This document shows positions 53,213 through 62,564 of a stretch of DNA of 64,000 nucleotides, in pieces (position 1 is the first letter of the stretch; every line of letters starts with the position of its first letter). Location: positions 1 through 64,000 of the forward strand of contig CALSPD010000014.1 in the NCBI GenBank assembly GCA_943788145.1, in the 5' to 3' direction. This stretch comes from an uncultured Flavobacteriales bacterium. GTDB lineage: Bacteria; Bacteroidota; Bacteroidia; Flavobacteriales_G; Salibacteraceae. The notes beneath the pieces were generated by a model. The model was given only the letters and a program-made list of their open reading frames with translations. It ran no database searches and had not been told where the DNA came from. Position numbers and translations under genes: made by a program.

Positions 53213-53382
53213 AGCAGCACACCAGGAAAGACCAAAGTAATTGCAATCCAAGTTGCGCTTGGATTACATCAAGATTTTCAGCCATCCCATGTTACATTTT
53301 TTCATTTATCAATACATAAATGGATCATTTTCACTGCCTAAGGGCTTGACAATATTTAGTATCGTCAGCTCATAAGCTTATA

Positions 53383-53390
53383 TACATTTG
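53383..53390 (+). promoter_or_regulatory. candidate -7 box for the APC transporter gene
   Basis: TACATTTG is an exact TAnnTTTG box in the gap before the transporter, 67 bases upstream of its ATG. No TTG lies at the expected -33 spacing. The rest of the 245-base gap after the VOC gene shows nothing I recognise. Confidence 0.38.
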
Positions 53391-53457
53391 ACCTATATTT
53401 CATTGAAACTGCAGTTATGGTCGCCTCCTTACATTCAAGACATTAACTAATAAACTA

Positions 53458-55197
53458 ATGTCCACCTCAATAAAAAAACTAAAAGAAATTCCAGCAACAG
53501 CAATTTGCGGAAATGATATTAGTTCATCTTGCCTATACGTTTCTTCCCTTGCCATTATTTATGCGGGCCAATATGCTTGGATTTCGCTTTTAGCTGCAGC
53601 GGCAGTACTCTTCCTGTTTAGAAAGGTGTATGGTGAGGTTGTTGGCGCGCTGCCGCTAAACGGAGGTGCTTATAATGCGTTGCTTAATACGACAAGTAAA
53701 TCCATGGCGTCAATGGCTGCAACATTGACCATATTATCCTATATGGCTACGGCCGTTATTTCAGCTAGCGAGGCTATGCATTAGGCTCATGACCTCTGGT
53801 CCAGTTGGCCGGTGATGATAGCCACATTTAGCCTTTTGCTGCTATTCATGGGCATCACCATTCTAGGGATTGGTGAGTCATCCAAAGTAGCAGTAGTAAT
53901 CTTTGTTTTCCATTTAACATCCTTAGCCCTCCTCTCCTTTTTTTGCGGATCATATTTGATCCAAAACGGATTTGGCGTTTTTATCGCCAACAATGAACTG
54001 CCCGTTGAGGGTGGAATTGTCACTGCTTTATTCTTTGGGTTTTGTGCGGCCATGTTAGGCATTTCTGGCTTCGAAAGCTCGGCAAACTTTGTTGAGGAAC
54101 AAGACAAAGGCGTTTTTCGAAAAACATTGCGCAACATGTGGATCGTAGTCAGCGTCATCAATCCATTGATGGCATTTTTGGCCTTGTCAATCGTACCAAT
54201 CTCAGATGTTAGTGCTCATCAAGAAACGCTGCTTTCGCACTTGGGTTCAATAGCTGGCGGAGGTTGGCTTTCCACATTAATTTCCTTAGACGCAGCATTG
54301 GTCTTAAGCGGTGCTGTCCTTACCTCCTACATAGGTGTAGGTGGCTTGGTAGAACGTATGACGCTTGACCGAATTCTACCTCCACTTTTCTTAAAGCGAA
54401 ACAAGAGTGGAATTCCCTATCGAATCACCATCGCATTTTTTGTCTTGTGCTGTTCCATTTTGGTAATAACTAATGGTGAATTAGGCGCTTTAGCGGGAGT
54501 TTACACCATCGCCTTTCTTTCCGTTATGGTCTTGTTTGGAATTGGAAATATTTTGCTTAAAGTGAAACGCAAAAACTTGCCCAGACCAGAACATTCTACC
54601 TGGCCTTCCCTTCTGCTGGCCATTGCAGCCGTGCTAGCTGCTTTGCTCGGAAATGCCATCCTGAACCCACCCTATTTAGTGGTGTTTTTCGAGTATTTCA
54701 TTCCAACGATTCTCGTGGTGGCAATCATGCTCAACCGTATTATTCTACTCAAATTGCTTCTAGACATTATCCGCTATTTATTTAGACCAATCGAGCAAAT
54801 GGTAACCAAAGCAAATAGCGGCATCTTGCAAATGATCCATCAAATCAACAATCAAGAATTTGTTTTCTTCACAAAAGAAGACAATGTCGAAACCTTAAAT
54901 AAAGTAATGTTATACATCAAGCAAAATGAGCATACCCGTAAGCTCAAGGTTGTTAACGTGGCTGAAAACGACAAGAAAGTAACAGATGACTTTTTGCGTG
55001 ATCTCGATGTTCTGGACAGGGAATATCCGGAAATAAAAATTGAGTTTAAACAACTGAAAGGCAAGTTTGGACCGAGCTTGATTCAGCAACTTTCTAAGGA
55101 ATGGAAAATCCCGGTAAACTTCATGTTCATTGGTTCGCCTGGAGATAAATTTCCCTATCGAATTGAGGAGTTAGGCGGTGTTCGATTGATCATATAA
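53458..55197 (+). pseudogene. APC-family amino acid permease with an in-frame stop
   Basis: This is a transporter of about 578 residues interrupted by TAG at 53782-53784. The parts before and after are in the same frame. The N-part (KLKEIPATAICGNDISSSCL, GALPLNGGAYNALLNTTSKS) gives the first helices. The stop follows EAMH, where a Tyr (TAC/TAT) is the natural residue, and reading resumes AHDLWSSWPVMIATF. The remainder has further helices and a cytosolic alpha/beta domain from about residue 440 (FVFFTKEDNVETLNKVMLYI). As written, only 108 residues are made unless TAG is misread or reinitiation occurs at GTG/ATG near 53812. Confidence 0.85.
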
Positions 55198-55217
55198 CGA
55201 CTACTGATAAGAAAAAC

Positions 55218-55932
55218 ATGAACGATACCAAACAAGGCATTTGCTTCATTACAAAACAAGCTTTTGACTTAGATCAAATGACAAGTTATGCTGCTATCAA
55301 GTCGCAGCTAATCAGCTTAATAAAAAAGGATTACCCAGCTTTTTCAACGGACGATTACATTTCGCATGAGGCCTTAAATAAGTATCGAAAAAAGTATTTA
55401 GAAGGTCTAATCAGAAAAGAACACAAGGAATTGAACAAGCTCGATAAAGAGGTAGTCGATGCTATTCAAGGAAACAAATTACTGTCGGATAACATTGAGC
55501 CTGAAATAGAAGCCGAACTCACCACTGGGCAGCGCATGGCGGATAAAATCGCAACGTTTGGGGGGCAGCTGGACCTTCATTATTATTTTTTTCTCCTTCT
55601 TGCTCCTTTGGATGGCGGTCAACATTATTGTGCTTTCAACCAAACCATTCGATCCGTATCCTTTTATCCTACTTAATTTAATTCTTTCTTGTTTGGCGGC
55701 CATTCAAGCCCCCATTATCATGATGAGCCAAAACAGAAAAGAGCAAAAGGACAGAGCGCGAAGCGAAAACGATTATCAGATTAACTTAAAAGCTGAATTA
55801 GAAATCCGCTTGTTGCACGAAAAATTAGATCACGTAATTGTGCATCAAAACAAGCGTATGTTGGACATTCAAGAGTTGCAGTTGGACTACCTCGAAGAAC
55901 TTTCAAAATCAAATGAAAAGTCGAAGCAATAA
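55218..55932 (+). pseudogene. DUF1003 membrane protein, frameshifted in a G6 run
   Basis: The first frame reads up to LTTGQRMADKIATFGG and then goes out of frame. A second frame starting in the run continues SWTFIIIFFSFLLLWMAVN, FDPYPFILLNLILSCLAAIQ, APIIMMSQNRKEQKDR and the helical tail to 55932. Together they form a normal DUF1003 protein of about 238 residues with two membrane helices. The switch is at the six-G run 55560-55565; five Gs would restore one frame. This is either a homopolymer error or a slippage-prone site. It is in line with the APC gene upstream. Confidence 0.88.
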
Positions 55933-56266
55933 AAATATTCTACCCCCAAAGGCGTTCGCTAGACGCGTAATTAAGTATTCTACTTTCTCCATTGGCTTGC
56001 TCGGTTTTTCCATTGGAATCGGAATGTTGGGTTATCATTTTATTGGTGATTTGGCCTGGATCGATAGCCTATACAATGCTTCTATGATATTAACCGGAAT
56101 GGGACCTGTGAATGAAATGAAACATGATGCCGCGAAGCTTTTCGCCTCGTCCTATGCCTTATTTAGCGGGGTGATATTTTTAAGCACCGTTGCCATTTTC
56201 TTCTCTCCATTCGCTCATAGGTTGATGCCTTTAATGCACGTGGAAGAATTCGAAGACGAGAGCTAA
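55913..56266 (+). CDS. small two-helix membrane protein
   Basis: This is a protein of about 117 residues from ATG 55913, which overlaps the end of DUF1003 by 20 bases. It has a basic N-terminus (NKNILPPKAFARRVIKYS) and a helix at about 22-45 (FSIGLLGFSIGIGMLGYHFI). A short loop ILTGMGPVNEMKHDAAKL is followed by a second helix (LFASSYALFSGVIFLSTVAI) and an acidic end. The loop resembles the pore-side region of two-helix ion-channel-like proteins, but I do not make that claim. It belongs with the APC and DUF1003 genes. Confidence 0.7.
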   Translation: MKSRSNKNILPPKAFARRVIKYSTFSIGLLGFSIGIGMLGYHFIGDLAWIDSLYNASMILTGMGPVNEMKHDAAKLFASSYALFSGVIFLSTVAIFFSPFAHRLMPLMHVEEFEDES

Positions 56267-56292
56267 ATCAAAACGCTAGAGTAAGTTATAGC

Positions 56293-57443
56293 TCACTTTA
56301 AGTTTTCCTTAAGCGCTTCAATTAAGGCGTTGATGTCACTTTCATCGTTATAAACGTTCACCGATATGCGCAAAGACTGACCGCGAACACTTAGGTAGAT
56401 ATTTCGATCAGACAAACTTGAACGAAGTGACTCCAAATCCACGGAAGCGCCCAAACTAAGACCAAACAAGTGATACGCTCGAAAGGCATCCGATTCGGTC
56501 TCAATTCCTCTATCCTTCAGGAATTCGAATAGCGGTTTTGTTAGCGATTGGCAATAGGTCTGAATGTTTTCGGGTCCCCAAGCCAAAATTTGTTTCAACC
56601 CAGCGATGAGCATTGGAGTTAAGATGAAATTGCTTGACTCGCCAACATTATAGCGACCTGCTCCTGGCTCATATTCACTCCCATATTTAGTCAATGAACT
56701 AAAATCACGCGCATTGGTCCGATTCATCCATGATTCTTCGAGTGGGATGCCCATTTTAAAAGACTCACCAAAGTATGCTAATCCCAAGGAATAGGGCCCG
56801 AACATCCATTTGTAACTGGCACAAATCAGGGCATCAATATGAAAACGCTTCACATCCATAGGTAGTGCACCCACAGATTGCGTTCCATCAACAATGAACT
56901 TAGCGCCAACCGACCGACATTTTTTTCCAATTGCTTCTAGGTCAAATTTGATTCCATTCATCCAATGCACAGAAGACATGACTACGACTGCAGTGTCTTC
57001 GTTTATGCCCGCAATGAGCTTTTCATTCCAAGACTTCCCTTTTGAGTTTCATTATTATCTGGAGCAATTACTTTTAGGTCAACTTCATTTGTTTCACACC
57101 AGCGGCCAATCGAGAGGTAGTCGCTGGGAAACTCTCCTTCTATGGTAACGGCATTTTGACCGTAATATCCAGAAATGTTATTCAAAACTGTCGCCAATCC
57201 GTAGGATGTTGAAGGAATAAGCGCCACATCAACCGCATCGCAACCAACCAATTGAGCAAATAACTTACGCGCCTCAGCTGGTCCATCAAAGAAGTCATCG
57301 ACTGTACGATGCATCGGAAACTTTTCAGATTCAATCGCCTTTAACAAAGCAGATTCTGCTTTAAGCAGCAAAGGTGCTTTGTATGCACCATTCAAATAAT
57401 GCGTGCCCGCTGAAAGGTGAACGAGGTGACGTTGGTTTTGCAT
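56293..57443 (-). pseudogene. class V aminotransferase-like PLP enzyme, frameshifted
   Basis: Two frames together make a protein of about 383 residues. The first, from ATG 57443, holds LVHLSAGTHYLNGAYKAPLL and VALIPSTSYGLATVLNNISG, then derails after NNETQKG. The second holds VHWMNGIKFDLEAIGKKCRS, AKFIVDGTQSVGALPMDV and the PLP-lysine block CASYKWMFGPYSLGLAYF. One extra base in the CCCTTTT run at 57037-57043 rejoins them through KSWNEKLIAGINEDTAVVVM. The family includes isopenicillin-N epimerase-like and cysteine-desulfurase-like enzymes; the reaction is unknown. Confidence 0.88.
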
Positions 57444-57482
57444 TATATGGGGTATTAAATGACCCCCACAATATCTATCTTT

Positions 57483-58196
57483 TTAAAATATAAATCGACT
57501 AGAAAAATGCAATAAAACCAAGTTAGTCGAAATCAACGTGTAATTCATAGGTAATACATAGTAGTTTGCCTTAAGATCAAAGCCTAAGCTCAAATCATTC
57601 TTGAGCTTAAACTTCCATCCTAATCCTAGGGGAATAGAGGCGTTACTCGATGCAAGGTACCCACCACCACTAGTCGTGACCGTACCATTTCCTAGTATCG
57701 TCTTCGTTTCGCTATTTCCATTGAAAATGAAATGATATTCGGCCCCGCTGAAGATGGAAAGTCGCTCGTCCAAAACTTGAAATCGCGCGTAAAATGGCAG
57801 GTTTATCGAATTCATGGTCAAATTTGAAGTGAGGGACGAACTTGAAATGATACCCAATACCGGATCAATGTCCGACCCGAAAACGATTCCATCCACTTCA
57901 ACCGATAGCGATTGCTGACTATAACCTGGCGCAAGCTCCAAAGACAAAATTTTCGAGAGGGCATATTGTCCGATTAATCCAAGGTCGAAACCATAACCCG
58001 GAACAATTTTAGAAGTGATGCCGTTTTGCGTAAATATGGCATCCTTCGCTTTGCCCGAAGTCGCATTGATACCAGCATAAGCGCCAAAATGAAATTTTTG
58101 TTCTGTAACTTCTTCTTCGGCACTCACCTCTTGGCCCTGAAGCCACATCGTAGAACAAAGGAACATTAAGCCGGTCAGAAGCAGTTTGCTGTGCAT
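57483..58196 (-). CDS. outer-membrane beta-barrel protein
   Basis: This is a protein of about 237 residues from ATG 58196 with a signal peptide (SKLLLTGLMFLCSTMWLQGQ). The mature part is a series of amphipathic strands, with KFHFGAYAGINATSGKAKD at the start, SINLPFYARFQVLDERLSIF and GLGWKFKLKNDLSLGFDLK later, and a C-terminal aromatic residue (SSRFIF). This is the usual PorT/OmpW-like small barrel plan of Bacteroidota. The ligand is unknown. The TTG at 58211 is a weaker start. Confidence 0.83.
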   Translation of the reverse strand: MHSKLLLTGLMFLCSTMWLQGQEVSAEEEVTEQKFHFGAYAGINATSGKAKDAIFTQNGITSKIVPGYGFDLGLIGQYALSKILSLELAPGYSQQSLSVEVDGIVFGSDIDPVLGIISSSSLTSNLTMNSINLPFYARFQVLDERLSIFSGAEYHFIFNGNSETKTILGNGTVTTSGGGYLASSNASIPLGLGWKFKLKNDLSLGFDLKANYYVLPMNYTLISTNLVLLHFSSRFIF

Positions 58197-58244
58197 AGTT
58201 TTTCGATTCAAGTGATGAAAGTAAACTTATTCAACAGACGTAGT

Positions 58245-59356
58245 TTATTCATCGTAGAACATTTGACTGTCAATCAAGATTAGCTTCATCTCAGCCATTT
58301 CTGTGGGAACAACAATTCTTTTTGCATTCGCCCATTGATTTTGTTCCCCAATTGCTTCCAGTTTCTTTCTATCAAAACCCTCCCCGTCAACTTTAATGTA
58401 AATTCCATTTTGAAAGTCAAAAAGATAGATGACAAATCCATCAGAATACGAGGGCGATTGATAACCCAGCACTTGATAAAAACCATCGTAGCGAAAAGTA
58501 AAAAGCGTGTCGCCTTCGGTAGAAAGGGCAAAAGCATTGTCCGACTTTTCATCTCGTTCTTCTGAATAGCGCTTGTTTCCATTTTCGTCCACGCTCCATT
58601 CCTGAGATATAATTGGATCGACAACAAGTAAGAAGTGATTATAATCAAATCGTTCGGCCATAACCACATGTTTTCCTTCAAAACTGACCAATTCATTCCC
58701 GCTGAAAGTGTACAAGCCTTCGCAAGTCAAAAAATAAGATGGCGGGTAAAACTGCACTTCCGAATCACACCAAAAACCACCGTGTCCATTAACGCTAATC
58801 AACTCACCACTTTTGTAATTGACAATGGCCACGGCATCATAACAATCATCTGTTTCGGGCACGCAAAAAGTGCCGACAGGACTAAAATGCCGTTGCTGGC
58901 ATCAACATAAAGCAAGTCAATCCATGGACGCGGACATTCCATGACCATTTGTTTGGAAATCGCTCCAGCGAAAAGCATTTTATCAAATTCAAAATACTTT
59001 ATCTCCTCTCCTTCCGCAACATCGACCTGAATGCGGCCATTGTGAAAATGTCTGTAAATTTTTTGTCGATTGCCGTCCTTCTTTCGCTCTTCGGTGACCA
59101 CGAGCGCAGAATCATTTAAACAATAAGAAACGATACTTAAGGTCAAACTGGCGCTTTCGTGGGAAATTATGGTGTCAATCGAAACCTGATCTTCCCCGAC
59201 ATAACTATAAAAATGCTCTTCGTGAAAAGTCGAATCTGGAAGATCGGAAGTTGGCGCAACTTGCTTGTCAGCAATAGATGAACAAGCCGATCCAATAATC
59301 GCTAAAAGCAATAAAAACCCGCACGCCTTGACCGTAATCTGACCTAGAACTCGCAT
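58245..59356 (-). pseudogene. lipoprotein of unknown function, frameshifted
   Basis: The first frame, from ATG 59356, has a lipoprotein signal (CGFLLLLAIIGSAC) and reads sensibly to LLYVDASNGILVLS. It then turns into an unrelated tail. A second frame continues FCVPETDDCYDAVAIVNYKS and runs to 58245. Adding one base to the CC at 58873-58874 (plus strand) joins them as VLSGTFCVPETDD. The joined protein has about 370 residues, is beta-rich and contains repeated motifs of the YFEFDKM / FTFRYDGFYQV kind. The family is not recognised. Its ATG overlaps the stop of the upstream gene by one base. Confidence 0.75.
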
Positions 59357-59991
59357 TAAATATTTTCAACCAAACCGCCTAACAACAGCTCACATTCCGG
59401 AATGTATTCTTCCAATAAGTTCTGAGCCGTGTAGGTCACGAACTGCACCGTACCGTTATCGTTGGTGTAATAGTATCCGTAGTAGGAAAACTTAATGCCC
59501 TGCATGGTTCCGCTCATTTGAAGGAAAAGCATTTTCAGCCCATTCACCGTGCGATACTCTTCTTTATCAATGTGTAAATCTGGGGCTACCGATCGACCAT
59601 TTTCAAGCGCTATGCCACGCAATGTTTCCAACGGAATAGCCACCCGTTCTGAAATCAACATGCCATATAAATCACCGTCTTTCAATTGAAACTCATATTC
59701 GGCTTCACTATTGACCTCGGCTTTTTTAAAAGTCCATTTTTTAGGATCGAGCCAAATGCCCATGTTAGTTCTGTTGCTCTTCAACAAAAAACTTGACTTC
59801 GAATCCTTTTCAAATGCCTTCGGATTCAGTTCAAGCGTTTCGAATTCATAAGGAGCAGGATCGCCAACGAGGGTCCAACTTCCATCATCATAGAGGAAGA
59901 CTTCATCCCCGTTTTCAGTTATGGCTTTTAATTGGGCGAAACCAGCAACAAAACAGAACGAGCAAGAGATTAGGAGTAATAATTTTTTCAT
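59356..59991 (-). CDS. secreted protein of unknown function
   Basis: This is a 211-residue protein with a signal peptide (KKLLLLISCSFCFVAGFAQ). The mature part starts LKAITENGDEVFLYDDGSWT, a short motif seen at the head of many Bacteroidota exported proteins (DGSW-type). A beta-rich domain with KYYGYYYTNDNGTVQF-like strands (SYYGYYYTNDNGTVQFVTYT) follows. There is no lipobox and no catalytic motif. It is translationally coupled to the frameshifted lipoprotein downstream. Confidence 0.75.
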   Translation of the reverse strand: MKKLLLLISCSFCFVAGFAQLKAITENGDEVFLYDDGSWTLVGDPAPYEFETLELNPKAFEKDSKSSFLLKSNRTNMGIWLDPKKWTFKKAEVNSEAEYEFQLKDGDLYGMLISERVAIPLETLRGIALENGRSVAPDLHIDKEEYRTVNGLKMLFLQMSGTMQGIKFSYYGYYYTNDNGTVQFVTYTAQNLLEEYIPECELLLGGLVENI

Positions 59992-60097
59992 AGGATTGCT
60001 TTAATACAACAACTGATTGCGCATTGAAGTGGGTTTGTTTTGGACGTCAAGATAAGTCAGTCCACCTTATCTGAAAAGCTAAAATCGAATAAACCGA

Positions 60098-60568
60098 TTA
60101 AGGCTTTACATGCTCGATCAACAACACATTGAAAGCAGCTTCATCTTCTTCTGAACGAAAGGCCGATTTAGGCAAATAAATAAACTGGCCTTTGGCAATA
60201 TAGAGCATCCAAAAAGCCTTGCGCTCGACCACACGAACAATGCTACTAAAAGGAATTTCAGACTTTAAGCCGTCTTCCGAATCTGAGGCCAGTTTGATAT
60301 CGTCAATAACAAAGCTCCGCGGCTTATAAATGGCTTTATTCTCCTTGGTATGCGCAAAATACCATAGATGTCCAAAAGAATAAATCGGATAAAAAACTGA
60401 AAACAAGACAAAAAACTTACTCAGGTCATCTTCAAAAAACCTTGGCAAATAAAGCAATGCAAGCACCAGAATCCCAGCAAACAACCACCAACTTTTGCGA
60501 AGCCGATTCGTGGCGATAATTCGAAAATATTGCCTTGGATTTAAGGCAAACGTTTCAGTTTCTATCAT
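60098..60568 (-). CDS. YcxB-like two-helix membrane protein
   Basis: This is a 156-residue protein. Two close membrane helices lie at about 27-45 (SWWLFAGILVLALLYLPRFF) and 50-70 (FFVLFSVFYPIYSFGHLWYF). A C-terminal PH-like region (IPFSSIVRVVERKAFWMLYI, GQFIYLPKSAFRSEEDEAAF) matches the YcxB-like C-terminal motif. The family function is unknown. The ATG overlaps the stop of the upstream gene (ATGA-type), so both are co-translated. Confidence 0.78.
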   Translation of the reverse strand: MIETETFALNPRQYFRIIATNRLRKSWWLFAGILVLALLYLPRFFEDDLSKFFVLFSVFYPIYSFGHLWYFAHTKENKAIYKPRSFVIDDIKLASDSEDGLKSEIPFSSIVRVVERKAFWMLYIAKGQFIYLPKSAFRSEEDEAAFNVLLIEHVKP

Positions 60569-60945
60569 TCCTTGGGCGGATTGAATTTCAACATAGGTTG
60601 CAACGCATAAAACGCGATATGATCGATGTGAACGCTTATTCCAGCACCATCTGTTAAGGGCATGATTTCGCCCTTAAAATCGACAAAAACATGACAAGAT
60701 TTGAACATTTTTCCATGTGAGCGAAGAAGCTTAATTTGCTTTTCACTTAATTCAGATAGTTCATCCAATCCATCCGATCGCTTAAAACTACTCGTTCCGA
60801 CTATAGCATAGCCTTCAGGCAGACAATTACCCGCCATCAGCTCAACTTCGGCCTTTTTGCAAAACTCTTTTTTGATGAAAACAGATTGAGCATGGCTAAG
60901 AATGGCCATCAAACAAAAGCAAATAATGGAAAGAATTGGTTTCAT
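60565..60945 (-). CDS. small exported protein of unknown function
   Basis: This is a 126-residue protein with a signal peptide (KPILSIICFCLMAILSHAQ). The mature part has three cysteines (KKEFCKKAE, AGNCLPEGYAIVG, FKSCHVFVDF) and an unrecognised alpha/beta sequence. It is the first gene of a two-gene unit with the YcxB-like gene. The strong terminator at 60996-61024 separates it from the operon upstream. Confidence 0.72.
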   Translation of the reverse strand: MKPILSIICFCLMAILSHAQSVFIKKEFCKKAEVELMAGNCLPEGYAIVGTSSFKRSDGLDELSELSEKQIKLLRSHGKMFKSCHVFVDFKGEIMPLTDGAGISVHIDHIAFYALQPMLKFNPPKE

Positions 60946-60995
60946 AGTAGGCTAGTTAAGTTCAATAGGAAAGAATTGGATTTCGAAAGGGACGC

Positions 60996-61024
60996 AAAAA
61001 AAAGGCGTCCCGTTGGGACGCCTT
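60996..61024 (-). terminator. intrinsic terminator for the right-end operon
   Basis: A perfect 10-bp stem AAGGCGTCCC/GGGACGCCTT with a 3-base loop (61002-61024) continues on the minus strand into a T tract, seen as the A run 60996-61003. It lies 27 bases after the stop of the DUF5777 gene at 61051. Confidence 0.93.
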
Positions 61025-61050
61025 AAATATCTTGAATCGCATCTCACACC

Positions 61051-61981
61051 CTACTTTGGTCGATACACCGTAAATACTCGACTCACGTTGAATCCAAAGT
61101 GGATGCCGCCTTTCAGCCAGTCTTCCGTTGTTGATGTCATAAAGGCATTTTCAACCATTCCAGTGCTGTTGGTCAAATGCAATTGAAAAACATGTCCGCC
61201 TGTTTCAATGTCAAATCCAACGGACAAGCTGTTTTTAAATCCACCTGCGGGATCGAGCTGATCGGGCAGCACATAATAGTATTCAATATTCAACGCAACG
61301 CGCTTGGTAAGCTTAGCCCGTCCACCGATGCCCATGACAAACACATCATTCGATGATTTGCTCGAAGACACTAAGTTTCGGTGCACCATGGTCGGCATGA
61401 TTTGCAGTGAAAAGCCTTCGCTGAATTTTCGACCTATGATCAATTCATGCGTAAAAAACATGCGGTTCGAAAAGGGATAGTCTGTAAAAGTTGGAGCTAT
61501 GCCTTGGGCAGCCATGAGTTGTTCCTTTTTTGTTGCTGTAATCGCTACATCAGCCACATAAACAATATGAATCGGAATGTTCTTCTTTCCTGTTTGCTGT
61601 CGAAGGAGGCGCGCCTTAGCAAAAGCATCGTAGAATTTACCCACGTTGCTCCGTCCTACGCCTACATTCAACCAAGAATTTACGCCATAGTCAAGCCCCA
61701 ATCGCATAGAAGCCTGATCGAGCCCAAAGAGCTCATATCCTCCCGCTGTTTAAAGCGCCAAACCGGTGGGAAATTTTAAAGTCCATCACACCATGGCCAT
61801 TCATTTCAAAGGAATGACCATTGATGATGCGTGTCGTTTTAAATCCTGCTGTGGCATAATCGACCGTGGGTTCATCTTCGCCTAATAAGTCCAACAAACT
61901 GTCGTCATCTTGAGCAAAAGATGCCATCGAGCTAAAGGCAATGGCCGCGACAATGAGCGCAGAAAATCGAAAAATCCTCAT
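61051..61981 (-). pseudogene. DUF5777-like outer-membrane beta-barrel, frameshifted
   Basis: The first frame, from ATG 61981, has a signal peptide (FSALIVAAIAFSSMASFAQ) and reads GFKTTRIINGHSFEMNGHGV and DFKISHRFGALNSG before derailing to a quick stop. The other frame continues GYELFGLDQASMRLGLDYGV and the barrel strands to VFTVYRPK. Removing one base from the CCC at 61742-61744 joins them into about 309 residues, the normal DUF5777 plan. It is the last gene of the right-end operon, before a strong terminator. Its function is unknown; family members occur beside YceI and cytochrome-like genes. Confidence 0.88.
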
Positions 61982-61996
61982 CGAATTGATTTTAAA

Positions 61997-62545
61997 TTAT
62001 TTGGTCAGGGGACCTAATTTGGCATCGACCGTAACTTCCAATTCTTTGGCGATTTTTTCGCGAACGGTGTTCGGAATTTCGATCTTGTAATCGTCCGGAT
62101 TAACCATGAACTTAGAACTCAAGTGATACTCTTCTCCTGTTTTGCTCATTGTTCCTGGAATCTCCACTTCCTTAGAAACCCCGTGAATGGACATTGTTCC
62201 AACCGCCATCACTTTTGTTTCGCTGCCATAAGCACCCGTTTTAAAATCTTTAATCGAACCTTTGAATGTGGCCTTCGGATAGGTTTGAGACTCCATATAG
62301 TTCTCATTAAAATGCTCTTCCATCAACGCCTTTTCAAATTCGAAGGACTTGATTAGAGCCGAAAATTCGACTTTACCCGTTGCTTCATCCAACACGACCG
62401 TCACTTTGTGATTGTCAGCCTCGATGTCTTCGATTGGTGTAGAACTAAAGAACTTGATGTGTCCATCGCGAGAAAAATATTTCCCTTGAGAAAAACCTGC
62501 TCCTGCGATTAGCAAGGTCACGGCTAGTATGCTAAATTGTTTCAT
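61997..62545 (-). CDS. YceI family protein
   Basis: This 182-residue exported protein has a signal peptide (KQFSILAVTLLIAGAGFSQ). The YceI lipocalin-like barrel is marked by GHIKFFSSTPIEDIEADNHK, EFSALIKSFEFEKALMEEHF, YMESQTYPKATFKGSIKDF and GTMSIHGVSKEVEIPG. Known relatives bind polyisoprenoids or quinone-like lipids in the periplasm, which would fit next to redox-type neighbours. It starts 19 bases after the OB-fold gene stop. Confidence 0.94.
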   Translation of the reverse strand: MKQFSILAVTLLIAGAGFSQGKYFSRDGHIKFFSSTPIEDIEADNHKVTVVLDEATGKVEFSALIKSFEFEKALMEEHFNENYMESQTYPKATFKGSIKDFKTGAYGSETKVMAVGTMSIHGVSKEVEIPGTMSKTGEEYHLSSKFMVNPDDYKIEIPNTVREKIAKELEVTVDAKLGPLTK

Positions 62546-62564
62546 TTGTTTGTTTGGTTTTATG

